Source: Chitinimonas sp036961565 (lineage in GTDB: Bacteria; Pseudomonadota; Gammaproteobacteria; Burkholderiales; Chitinimonadaceae). Taken from it: a stretch of 64,000 nucleotides of DNA. Below, in pieces: positions 49,679 through 56,749 of this stretch (position 1 is its first letter; every line of letters begins with the position of its first letter). The stretch lies in NCBI RefSeq assembly GCF_036961565.1, contig NZ_JBAMDD010000001.1, positions 466,908 to 530,907 on the forward strand, written 5' to 3'. The position numbers and the translations under genes are program-made. The notes beneath the pieces are model-generated. The model worked only from the letters and a program-made list of their open reading frames with translations. It did not search any database and was not told the DNA's origin.

Positions 49679-50665
49679 ATGAGCTACACCCGGCTGCTGA
49701 AAGCCATGACAAGCAGCGACCCGCGCGATCTGAATCAGGACGAAGCACGCAGCCTGTTTGCGGCCATGCTGGATGGCGGCATACCCGATTTTGAGCTGGG
49801 TGCCTTGCTGATGGCACTGCGTCTCAAGGGCGAGCACGTTGATGAGCTTGATGGCGCAGCCGAAGCCCTGGCGGCGCGTACGGCCAAGCTGGCGGGGGGC
49901 GAGAAGCCGGCCGTGGTACTCCCCACCTATGGTGGTGCACGTGGCTTTCCCAACCTGACCCCGTTGCTGGCCTTGCTACTGCGGCGGTTTGAAATACCGG
50001 TGCTGCTACACGGCGAACTGGATGGCCACGGGCGGGTAGCGACTGCCTATGTGTTGCGCGAGCTGGGCATCATGCCAGTGGCGAATCTGGCGCGGGCTGA
50101 TGAAGTATTGGCGCGCGAAGGGCTGGTGTTCGTGCCTGTTGGGGCGCTGGCGCCGGGGCTGGCGGGTCTGCTGGCTCTGCGCGCCCGCCTGGGCGTGCGG
50201 CACCTGGGGCATCAGGCGGCCAAGTTGTTGCAAGCGTTTGACGATGGCCGGGCGCTGACCGTGATAGGCGCCACCCATGCCGACCGGCTGGAGCGCTTTC
50301 GGCTGATCTGCCTGGGCCGCAGGCGTCGCGCCTTGGTACTGATGGGCACCGAGGGGGAGCCTTTTGCCGACCCGCGCCACCGACCCGAGATAGACCTGCT
50401 GCGCGATGGTGAGCAGGAAATATTGTTCCGCGCTGAAAATGGCTCGTTCAGCCCCACCGGCATACTGCCGGCCAGCCTGGATGCCGCCGCAACGGCGCGC
50501 TGGATACAGGCCGTGTTGGCGGGTGATGTGCCGGTACCCACACCCATTGTGAATCAACTGGCCTGCTGCCTTTATGGCATAGGCTATGTCGACGATATGA
50601 ATCAGGCCAAGGCCATTGCAGCGGTGGAGGTTGGCGTGCTGGCGCAGCGGCGGCGAGTAGCCTAA
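49679..50665 (+). CDS. ybiB: YbiB-like DNA-binding protein (TrpD2 family)
   Basis: A 328-residue protein with the anthranilate phosphoribosyltransferase fold but not the enzyme motif set. The N-terminal helical unit (L-N-Q-D-E-A-R-S-L-F-A-A-M-L-D-G) resembles TrpD, while the PRPP loop G-T-G-G-D is replaced by Y-G-G-A-R-G. The positive track R-L-I-C-L-G-R-R-R-R-A near residue 210 fits the nucleic acid binding described for E. coli YbiB. Its physiological role is uncertain. Ribosome site AAGGAG precedes ATG 49679. Confidence 0.88.
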   Translation: MSYTRLLKAMTSSDPRDLNQDEARSLFAAMLDGGIPDFELGALLMALRLKGEHVDELDGAAEALAARTAKLAGGEKPAVVLPTYGGARGFPNLTPLLALLLRRFEIPVLLHGELDGHGRVATAYVLRELGIMPVANLARADEVLAREGLVFVPVGALAPGLAGLLALRARLGVRHLGHQAAKLLQAFDDGRALTVIGATHADRLERFRLICLGRRRRALVLMGTEGEPFADPRHRPEIDLLRDGEQEILFRAENGSFSPTGILPASLDAAATARWIQAVLAGDVPVPTPIVNQLACCLYGIGYVDDMNQAKAIAAVEVGVLAQRRRVA

Positions 50666-50685
50666 GCGTCTGTTCACGATTTTTT

Positions 50686-50720
50686 CACACCGTCGTTCCG
50701 GGCATGCCCGGAACCCGGAC
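50686..50720. repeat. REP-like palindromic intergenic element
   Basis: A perfect 20-bp palindrome, GTTCCGGGCA/TGCCCGGAAC (50695-50714), in the frame ACCGTC...CCGGACG resembles the dispersed extragenic palindromes of many proteobacteria. It lies in the 184-base gap between ybiB and dolP. Just before it is GTTCACGATTTTTTCAC, shared with the element at 29640. The rest of the gap contains no gene. Confidence 0.55.
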
Positions 50721-50849
50721 GAGAACCTGTAGGGCTGGCCCGGAGAGAGTCATGTACTGCGTTGGACGCCCTGGTATTAACCCGTTCTTGCCTGCGTCGG
50801 TCGCCTTGTACTCGACCCTCTCTGGTCCGCCGCTGGGTGTCCGCGGCGT

Positions 50850-51422
50850 TTAATCGATGTATTCGAACAGGGTGACGACTTTCTCCACCCCGGCAGTCTG
50901 GCTGGCAATGTCGGCTGCGTCGCGGGCTTCCTGCTGCTTGACTGAACCCATCAGGAACACCTGCTTGCGCTCGCTGATGACCTTGACGTGCATGGGCGAG
51001 AAACGCTTGGCATCCATCATGCGGGCCTTGACCTTGGTGGTCAGAGCAGTGTCCGAGCCACGGGAGGTGATACTGGATGGCAGCATTACGGCGATCTCGT
51101 TGTAGACCTGTTTGACGTCCTGGGTCTCGCGGGCCATTTTTTCCACCTCGGCGCGGGTGGTGTCGTCAGGCACTTCGCCAGTCAACAATACGCTGCGGTT
51201 GTAGCTGGTGATGTTGACGTGGCTCAGTGTGCCGAACTTGGCCGCGATGCGATCAGCAATCCGGCCTTGTATCTGTTGGTCGTTCCAGATGACTGAGGTG
51301 GGGCGGCGATCCTGCGAGACAGCCACGCCAGTGGCGGCACCAGCTACCACCAGCGGGAAGCAGGCGGTCAGCTGGCTAGCGGCCAGCAGGGCTATCGTCA
51401 GGGCGGTCAGTCGCTTGGTCAT
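50850..51422 (-). CDS. dolP: BON domain outer-membrane lipoprotein DolP
   Basis: A 190-residue lipoprotein with lipobox L-T-A-C (cysteine near residue 22) and two BON domains (about 45-115 and 120-190, each with the V-x-L-x-G-x-V strand: V-L-L-T-G-E-V and V-F-L-M-G-S-V). DolP binds anionic phospholipids and supports outer-membrane integrity and BAM function in E. coli. It is last of the minus-strand series lpoA-yraN-diaA-dolP, the same order as in E. coli; the gap to diaA is 5 bases. Confidence 0.93.
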   Translation of the reverse strand: MTKRLTALTIALLAASQLTACFPLVVAGAATGVAVSQDRRPTSVIWNDQQIQGRIADRIAAKFGTLSHVNITSYNRSVLLTGEVPDDTTRAEVEKMARETQDVKQVYNEIAVMLPSSITSRGSDTALTTKVKARMMDAKRFSPMHVKVISERKQVFLMGSVKQQEARDAADIASQTAGVEKVVTLFEYID

Positions 51423-51427
51423 GGGGC

Positions 51428-52018
51428 TTATTCTCCGTCTAGCAGTATGCAGTCTATGGCATCGCACAGGCTGTGGATCAGCAGGGCGTGGACTTCCTGC
51501 ACGCGTGCAGTACGCATGCTGGGGACGTTGAGTTGGATATCGTCGCCGGTCATCAGTTCGGTCATCTTGCCACCATCCTTGCCGGTCAGCGCAATCACCG
51601 TCATTTGCCGCTCGTGCGCGGCGTGCACCGCTTCGATCACATTGACCGAATTACCTGAGGTGGTGATGGCCAGCAGCACATCGCCCGGTTGGCCCAGTGC
51701 GCGCACCTGCTTGGAGAACACCAGGTCGTAATCGTAATCATTGGCGATGGCGGTGATGGCCGAGGTATCGGTGGTGAGCGAGAAAGCCGCCAGACCGGGG
51801 CGCTCTTTTTCGAAGCGGCCCACCATTTCGGCCGCAAAGTGCTGGGCGTCGGCAGCCGAGCCACCGTTGCCGCAGGCCAGAATCTTGTGATCAGCCATCA
51901 GCGCCGCCACCATGCGCTCGGCGGCGACTGCCACCGGGGCAGAGAGCAGCTCGCGAGCGTCTTCCAGCGTGGCGATGCTGTCGAGGAAGTGCTGGTTGAC
52001 GCGGTCTATCAAATCCAT
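51428..52018 (-). CDS. diaA: SIS-domain protein DiaA / phosphoheptose isomerase-like
   Basis: A 196-residue SIS-domain protein: H-K-I-L-A-C-G-N-G-G-S-A-A-D-A-Q-H near residue 44 and the sugar-phosphate loop T-T-S-G-N-S-V-N near residue 119. The fold is shared by GmhA (heptose synthesis) and DiaA (DnaA-binding initiation regulator). Length and the lpoA-yraN-diaA-dolP order favour DiaA. Many betaproteobacterial copies are nevertheless labelled GmhA, and dual use is possible if no other gmhA exists. Confidence 0.88.
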   Translation of the reverse strand: MDLIDRVNQHFLDSIATLEDARELLSAPVAVAAERMVAALMADHKILACGNGGSAADAQHFAAEMVGRFEKERPGLAAFSLTTDTSAITAIANDYDYDLVFSKQVRALGQPGDVLLAITTSGNSVNVIEAVHAAHERQMTVIALTGKDGGKMTELMTGDDIQLNVPSMRTARVQEVHALLIHSLCDAIDCILLDGE

Positions 52019-52051
52019 ATCGGGGAATCTTTCGCTACGGTATTGCGGGGG

Positions 52052-52408
52052 TTAGAGCTCGATGATGTGCTTGAGCCATTGTGGCTCGGCATCGCCATCG
52101 ATCAGTATGGCGTCGAAGCGGCAGGGCGGAACGCGCTTGAGGGTGGCGAGATAGTGCTGGGCAGCCGCCACCAGCCTGGCCTGCTTGCGGGCAGTGATGC
52201 TGTCGGCGGCAGAGCCGAAGCGGCCGCTGGCACGGCTGCGCACCTCTACAAACACCAAGGTGCCGCCGTCTTGGCAGATCAAATCGATCTCGCCCATGCG
52301 GCAGCGCCAGTTGCGCGCCACGATGCTGACTCGCCGGGCGGCCAGAAAGTTCGCCGCCAGTGCTTCGGCGGCGGCACCTTTGTGCTGGGCCAGCGTGGGC
52401 GCGGCCAT
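52052..52408 (-). CDS. yraN: YraN family (UPF0102) nuclease-fold protein
   Basis: A 118-residue protein with the PD-(D/E)xK-like set: G-x-x-A-E-x-L-A near residue 10, G-E-I-D-L-I near residue 39, and V-F-V-E-V-R-S-R near residue 52. The core matches Holliday-junction-resolvase-like nucleases; the true substrate is unknown. Stop of lpoA and start of yraN share base 52408, so they are co-translated. Confidence 0.94.
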   Translation of the reverse strand: MAAPTLAQHKGAAAEALAANFLAARRVSIVARNWRCRMGEIDLICQDGGTLVFVEVRSRASGRFGSAADSITARKQARLVAAAQHYLATLKRVPPCRFDAILIDGDAEPQWLKHIIEL

Positions 52409-53580
52409 TATTCTGCTGGCTGGGTCGTGGCAGTGATGCCTTCTTCAGCCGACGGGGCGGGTTCGGGTGGTACTTCCAGCTTGGGTGGGGCAGGGGTGCG
52501 CGGCTGGCCGCCCACTTCACCACTCATCAGCTCGCGGCTGAACTGGCGGTTGGCCGAGAGCTTGAGCACACCGCTGACACCCTGGACCTCGATGGCGGCA
52601 CCGGGGGCAGAAACCAGCAGCAGCAGGCTGAGCCGGTAGGCGTCTATCCCCAGCGCATACAGGCGCTGCATATCGGGGCCTAGCGGCTTGTCGGCCTGCT
52701 TGTAGGCCAGTACATCGGGCTGGTAGGGTTCCAGCAGCCAGGGCATGTCCACAAATTTCACGCCCAGCAGATCGACATTGGCGCCGGCCTGCTTGCCAAA
52801 CTTGCCGCTCCAGACCTGCGAGGTGGCATAGATGGGGCGCTCTGTGCCGATATAGGGGCGTATCAATCTAGCCTTCTTCTGGTCTGCTGCCATGAACAGG
52901 GCGTCGGCCCGCAGGGCGGCCACAGTTTCCTTGAGCTTCCAGACGGCGTCCTTGTCCGTACCCAGGGCAATCACATCGGGCGCCTTGCCGGTAAGCAGCT
53001 GCCACTCGGCGGTAAACGCCTCGCGCATGCGCTTGGCCAGCAGGCCTTCAGTCTCGATCAGCACCGGCATCTTGCGGCCATCGCGCTGCATATTGCGGGC
53101 GATCTGGCGGGTTTCCGCCTCGATGGATAAACCCAGCGCAAACAGATTGGTCGGCGGGGTAATCGTCTCGTCCAGGGTATTGAGCGCCAGTACTGGCACA
53201 TCCAGCTTGCCAAAGGCTGCCAGCTTGGCAATGGCGCCACGGGTAAGCGGGCCGATGACACCCACGGCCCCGCGAACGGCTGCCTGGCGGTAGGCCAATA
53301 TGCCTTCCTCGTCACCCGCGCCGGTGGGATAGAGCCTGACCTTGGGGGTGTTGTCATCGCCCAGGCGGGCTTCTGCCGCCATCACACCCTGCCGGACGAT
53401 ATCGGCAGGTGCCGCCAACTGCTTGGAATCCGTTGGCAATATCAGCGCAATATGGGGGCCGGGCGCATCGGCTTCGGCCACTGGCGGGGCAGGCGCAGGC
53501 TCCTCGGCGCTGGCAGGGGCCGGAGTGGCAAGGTAGAGTAGTGCCGCTGTTGCCAATATCAGCCTGTGCAGGCTGGGCAA
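52408..53580 (-). CDS. lpoA: penicillin-binding protein activator LpoA-like
   Basis: A 390-residue envelope protein with the periplasmic-binding-like LpoA C-terminal domain (H-I-A-L-I-L-P-T-D-S-K-Q-L near residue 43, and G-V-I-G-P-L-T-R-G-A-I-A-K-L near residue 100). E. coli LpoA activates PBP1A; this one lacks the N-terminal TPR domain, as in many betaproteobacteria. TTG 53580 with AGGGG upstream gives a proper signal sequence (L-I-L-A-T-A-A-L-L-Y-L-A). ATG 53706 keeps the frame but overlaps the rsmI start, so it is less likely. No lipobox cysteine is seen, so membrane attachment is uncertain. Confidence 0.86.
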   Translation of the reverse strand: MPSLHRLILATAALLYLATPAPASAEEPAPAPPVAEADAPGPHIALILPTDSKQLAAPADIVRQGVMAAEARLGDDNTPKVRLYPTGAGDEEGILAYRQAAVRGAVGVIGPLTRGAIAKLAAFGKLDVPVLALNTLDETITPPTNLFALGLSIEAETRQIARNMQRDGRKMPVLIETEGLLAKRMREAFTAEWQLLTGKAPDVIALGTDKDAVWKLKETVAALRADALFMAADQKKARLIRPYIGTERPIYATSQVWSGKFGKQAGANVDLLGVKFVDMPWLLEPYQPDVLAYKQADKPLGPDMQRLYALGIDAYRLSLLLLVSAPGAAIEVQGVSGVLKLSANRQFSRELMSGEVGGQPRTPAPPKLEVPPEPAPSAEEGITATTQPAE

Positions 53581-53700
53581 ACTGTGCCCCTGGCTGCCTG
53601 AGCCTAGCGGGCGTTTTTCATCCCGCCTGGTCTCTTGCAACACAGCAAGGGTGGCAGGCAGCGCCACTGGGGCGCTATTCACTTCAAGGTGAGCAATACC

Positions 53701-54561
53701 GTGCATGAGGAGCCGTATCCGATAGATCGTCCCGCATTATATGTGGTGGCTACGCCCATCGGGAACTTGCGTGATCTAACACCGCGCGCGCAGGCCGTTT
53801 TGGCTGGTGCCGATCTGATCGCCGCCGAGGACACCCGGGTGACCGGGCAACTGTTGAAACACTTTGGCATCGATACCCGCATGATGTCGCTGCGTGAACA
53901 TAATGAACGCGAAGCTGCGGAGAAGCTGATCGCCCGGCTGGCAGAAGGCCAGGCAGTGGCCCAGGTATCGGATGCCGGCACCCCCGCCGTCAGCGACCCC
54001 GGCGCCCGTCTGGTGGCTGCTGTGCACGCCGCGGGCTACAAGGTTGTGCCCATACCGGGCGCATCGGCGTTGCTGGCCGCGTTGGCCGGTGCAGGCATGC
54101 AATCGCCCCGGTTCCAGTTCCATGGTTTCCCCGAGCCCAAATCCGGCGCGCGCCGCAAGGAATTCGAGACACTCAAGGACTTGCCGCACACTATCGCCTT
54201 CTTCGAAGCACCACACCGTATCGCCGAAAGCCTGGCCGATATGGCTGAGGTGTTTGGACCAGACCGGGTAGCGGTGGTGTGCCGTGAGCTCACCAAGACC
54301 TTCGAGACCCTGCGCCGCGCCCCATTGGCGGAACTGGCAAGCTGGGTGGCGGCAGACAGCAACCAGCAGCGCGGTGAGCTGGTGGTATTGGTGGAGTCTG
54401 CACCCGAGCAGGCTGCAGACGATGCTGCCAGCTTCGACAGTGTGCTGGCGCCCTTGGTGCGGGAGTTGCCCATGAAACAGGCGGTGAAGCTGGCAGCCGA
54501 AATCACTGGCGGCAACCGCAACGCGCTGTACGAGCGGGCCTTGCAGCTAAAGGGTGATTGA
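53701..54561 (+). CDS. rsmI: 16S rRNA (cytidine(1402)-2'-O)-methyltransferase RsmI
   Basis: Methylates the ribose of C1402 in 16S rRNA using SAM. 286 aa. Motifs: Y-V-V-A-T-P-I-G-N-L-R-D-L near residue 14, A-A-E-D-T-R-V-T near residue 41, S-D-A-G-T-P-A-V-S-D-P-G near residue 90, and P-G-A-S-A-L-L-A-A-L near residue 119. GTG 53701 was chosen: AAGGTGAG lies 7 bases before it. Divergent from lpoA, as in E. coli. Confidence 0.96.
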   Translation: MHEEPYPIDRPALYVVATPIGNLRDLTPRAQAVLAGADLIAAEDTRVTGQLLKHFGIDTRMMSLREHNEREAAEKLIARLAEGQAVAQVSDAGTPAVSDPGARLVAAVHAAGYKVVPIPGASALLAALAGAGMQSPRFQFHGFPEPKSGARRKEFETLKDLPHTIAFFEAPHRIAESLADMAEVFGPDRVAVVCRELTKTFETLRRAPLAELASWVAADSNQQRGELVVLVESAPEQAADDAASFDSVLAPLVRELPMKQAVKLAAEITGGNRNALYERALQLKGD

Positions 54562-54603
54562 CCGCAGCGCCCAGCTCGGCCATAATCCGCACCCTCACGA
54601 CCT

Positions 54604-54687
54604 GCCCGGGTGGTGAAATGGTAGACGCAGGGGACTCAAAATCCCCCGCCGCGAGGCGTGTCGGTTCGAGTCCGACCCCGGGCACCA
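54604..54687 (+). tRNA. tRNA-Leu(CAA)
   Basis: Acceptor stem GCCCGGG pairs with CCCGGGC before A-CCA. The D-arm has TGGTGAAATGGTAGACGC. The anticodon stem GGGGA/TCCCC encloses CTCAAAA, anticodon CAA at 54637-54639. The variable arm is medium-long (leucine class II) and the T-loop is GGTTCGAGTCC. The CCA is encoded. A terminator follows, then the type VI accessory block. Confidence 0.95.
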
Positions 54688-54718
54688 GATACTCTTCCTA
54701 GGAATTCCTAGGGGGTCC

Positions 54719-54756
54719 AAAAAACCCGCATCGCTCTCGGCGTTGCGGGTTTTTTT
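54719..54756 (+). terminator. rho-independent terminator of tRNA-Leu
   Basis: AACCCGCA / TGCGGGTT stem with a 13-base loop, preceded by A-run and followed by TTTTTTT. Confidence 0.9.
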
Positions 54757-54865
54757 CCTATGCCGTCCGACGGATTCCTTCCCCACTTCCTCATGGCACC
54801 TTCTCCGGTTGCATGAGGCCAGTCTCTCAAGTTTTAGCTGGTCCGAAAATCCCCGGGCAGGTCAG

Positions 54866-55022
54866 AGGGGCCGGGGTGGTGTCCTGGGCGGCCGTACGCC
54901 AGCTTAGCCGGGCCAGGGGAATAAAGCTGTCTGGCTCGTAGATAGTCGTGTGGGTCTGGCTACATTGTGCCGGGTCGGCGGCCTGCGGGTTGACCAGGAT
55001 TTCCTGCAGCAGCCGGTTGCCA
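54866..55022 (-). pseudogene. rhs core fragment (displaced remnant)
   Basis: About 155 bases closely match 57697-57853 inside the rhs gene, same strand. The frame is still open and encodes the Rhs segment N-R-L-L-Q-E-I-L-V-N-P-Q-A-A-D-P through W-R-T-A-A-Q-D. There is no start and no toxin tip. It looks like the stub of a former rhs cassette, and it ends 12 bases from the immunity-like gene at 55034. The rest of the 54757-54865 gap holds nothing recognisable. Confidence 0.8.
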
Positions 55023-55033
55023 CTCTACAATGA

Positions 55034-55453
55034 CTACAAAGATCGACGCGCTTCCCACTTGACTCCGTCCAGACTTACAGCGAGCTTACTGATTTTCCAT
55101 TCTCCCTGAGAGGATTTCAAAGTAAATTTGAAATGCTCTTCGAAACCATCTAGCTGCTTAGTGTAAATAATAGCTTGCTTGTTTGTTTCTTCGCTATTGA
55201 TAATGACTTGACTGAATTCGGAAGGTGAACTGACTGCAAGAATAGACAGTCTAGACTCACTAAGTCGATTGTTAGCGCCGTCTTCTACGAATTCCTGGAA
55301 GATGTCTAGGAGTTCTTTTTTTGACTCGGATTTTTGACTCTCTCGATAGGCATCATCGGACTTGTATTGCTCTGACCGAGTGCGGGCGCGATGCTTACTT
55401 TCCCATTCTTTCATGCGAGCCAAATAGCTTTCCACTGTAGTAACTGCGTTCAT
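55034..55453 (-). CDS. probable immunity protein for the orphan Rhs nuclease tip
   Basis: A 139-residue soluble protein with a charged helical N-terminus (L-A-R-M-K-E-W-E-S-K-H-R-A-R) and a beta-rich C-terminus ending W-K-I-S-K-L-A-V-S-L-D-G-V-K-W-E. The layout resembles NTF2-fold immunity proteins, but this is a weak match by eye. It directly follows the nuclease tip (11 bases), is AT-richer than its neighbours, and has no other obvious role; immunity is inferred from place and base composition. Confidence 0.65.
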   Translation of the reverse strand: MNAVTTVESYLARMKEWESKHRARTRSEQYKSDDAYRESQKSESKKELLDIFQEFVEDGANNRLSESRLSILAVSSPSEFSQVIINSEETNKQAIIYTKQLDGFEEHFKFTLKSSQGEWKISKLAVSLDGVKWEARRSL

Positions 55454-55464
55454 ACTATTCCTTT

Positions 55465-56139
55465 CTAAGGGCAGGGGTTGTCAAATGTCCTGGTTATGGT
55501 TTTGCCGTCAATCCTAGCTTGATACAGAATAGAGTGCGGCCTCGTAGATCCATTGCTATATTGTGGAACAACACGGACAATCACATTCTTTCCCGCTGCG
55601 ACTTGTTGCGCAATGGATGCTTCAAAATCTCTGAATACACCGCGATTTATATTTGGCGTCTGTGGGAATATGTTACTTTTCCCTCCGCTGCCTCCTAAAC
55701 GGCACCCGATGGCGTGGCCTGCATCGTCGGTGGAGTTGCCCAAGGTACGGGCATGGTCTCTTGAGCTGGCATTTGTGCTGGTGCCTGTATTGAGATCTTC
55801 CTGTCGTATTTTTGCAGTTACGCTTTTAAGCGATCCATTTGATTGATAGCGATATTTTGTTATGGGGTTTTGTCCCCATAAACCCAGTGGATCTATCCAA
55901 TCAATAGGATTCACGCTGTACTGGTAGGTATTCTCCCTACCCCCCAACCCAATCGGATCATTCGATACAAACCGCCCCACATCCGGATCGTAGTACCGGA
56001 ATCGATTGTAATGCAGCCCCGTCTCCGCGTCGAAGTACTGGCCCTGGAAGCGCAGGGGCTGCACCTGAGCGTGCTCGAAGGCAGCCGGGTCGGCCAGCTG
56101 TCGTGTCTGTGTCGCGCCATCCGCCGCCACACACTCCAC
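55465..56139 (-). CDS. orphan Rhs tip with DNA/RNA non-specific endonuclease domain
   Basis: A 224-residue product (GTG start). Residues 1-87 are the end of the Rhs core (L-R-F-Q-G-Q-Y-F-D-A-E-T-G-L-H-Y and the D-P-L-G-L cleavage-site region). Residues 88-224 are a nuclease of the Endonuclease_NS_2 type: D-D-A-G-H142-A-I, G-G-S-G-G-K-S-N-I-F-P-Q, N-I-N-R-G-V-F-R-D-F-E173. The core homology runs on to about 56256 in frame; further upstream the Rhs-like frame shifts and stops, so no full protein can be made from here. It is a silent toxin cassette that recombination with the rhs gene could activate. Confidence 0.8.
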   Translation of the reverse strand: MECVAADGATQTRQLADPAAFEHAQVQPLRFQGQYFDAETGLHYNRFRYYDPDVGRFVSNDPIGLGGRENTYQYSVNPIDWIDPLGLWGQNPITKYRYQSNGSLKSVTAKIRQEDLNTGTSTNASSRDHARTLGNSTDDAGHAIGCRLGGSGGKSNIFPQTPNINRGVFRDFEASIAQQVAAGKNVIVRVVPQYSNGSTRPHSILYQARIDGKTITRTFDNPCP

Positions 56140-56256
56140 CGTGGCGGTATTGCCCCAGGTCTTGTAGCTGGCCTGCCAGACGATATCGCCGATGGCGGCC
56201 GTCAGTTCCTGCGGTGTGCCCAGGTGGTCGCACTGGTACCAAGTGATGGTTACCGG
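55945..56256 (-). repeat. rhs core direct repeat, copy A
   Basis: About 312 bases nearly identical to 57235-57546 and in the same orientation, encoding the last conserved block of the Rhs core. In each copy a different nuclease tip follows directly. Confidence 0.9.
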
Positions 56257-56356
56257 ATTCAGTGGCTCTGCACCGGGGCTGCTTGCGCCTCCGTTTTTTG
56301 CTGCAGGAAGCCCGTATAGTCGAGCGCCAGGCTGTATTCGTAACCTACGGGCAGTT

Positions 56357-56749
56357 TTAGATCGGTAGCCCTTGGTTTATCCAATCTTCTAATGAATGGG
56401 CTACTACCTTAAATGTGCTAGGCTCAAGGTCACCAAGGCCGGAGCTGTAGACGGAGGTCTGAGGGTCGCTGATCTTAATTAAAAACCCCCTTCCTCCACT
56501 ATCGTCACCTATTAAAAGAAAGCCATTGCAATATTCTTTTATCTCATAGGTCTCATTGCGCTCAATGATATCATCTGTGGAGTAAATTGAAAGGCCTGAG
56601 TCTAATAGGAGCCCGTTCGTTATCTTTAAAGCCTCTCGATAGTAAGTAGGCAGGGGGGAGTTTATCGATCTCTCGACCCCATTCAACTGTTCATCAGTTG
56701 CACCAATCAGCGTTCTAGGTAGGCTTGGTACGTTGGAAAACGTTATCAT
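56357..56749 (-). CDS. SMI1/KNR4 (SUKH) family immunity protein
   Basis: A 130-residue SUKH-fold protein: A-T-D-E-Q-L-N-G-V-E near residue 17, L-P-T-Y-Y-R-E-A-L-K-I-T-N-G near residue 33, F-L-L-I-G-D-D-S-G-G-R-G near residue 77, and a closing D-W-I-N-Q-G. SUKH proteins are common immunity partners of nuclease toxins of contact-dependent and type VI systems. Start ATG overlaps the rhs stop by 4 bases, so toxin and immunity are co-translated. Lower GC than the rhs core. Confidence 0.9.
   Translation of the reverse strand: MITFSNVPSLPRTLIGATDEQLNGVERSINSPLPTYYREALKITNGLLLDSGLSIYSTDDIIERNETYEIKEYCNGFLLIGDDSGGRGFLIKISDPQTSVYSSGLGDLEPSTFKVVAHSLEDWINQGLPI

Noticed and set aside
50740..50850. Long-range inverted repeat GGAGAGAGTC / GACCCTCTCT as a small RNA gene
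   Set aside because: Pairing is imperfect, the loop is about 80 bases, and no promoter or terminator was found.
52408..53706. lpoA start at ATG 53706
   Set aside because: It would overlap the rsmI ribosome site and start on the opposite strand and would place 42 odd residues before the signal sequence; TTG 53580 is preferred, though not proven.
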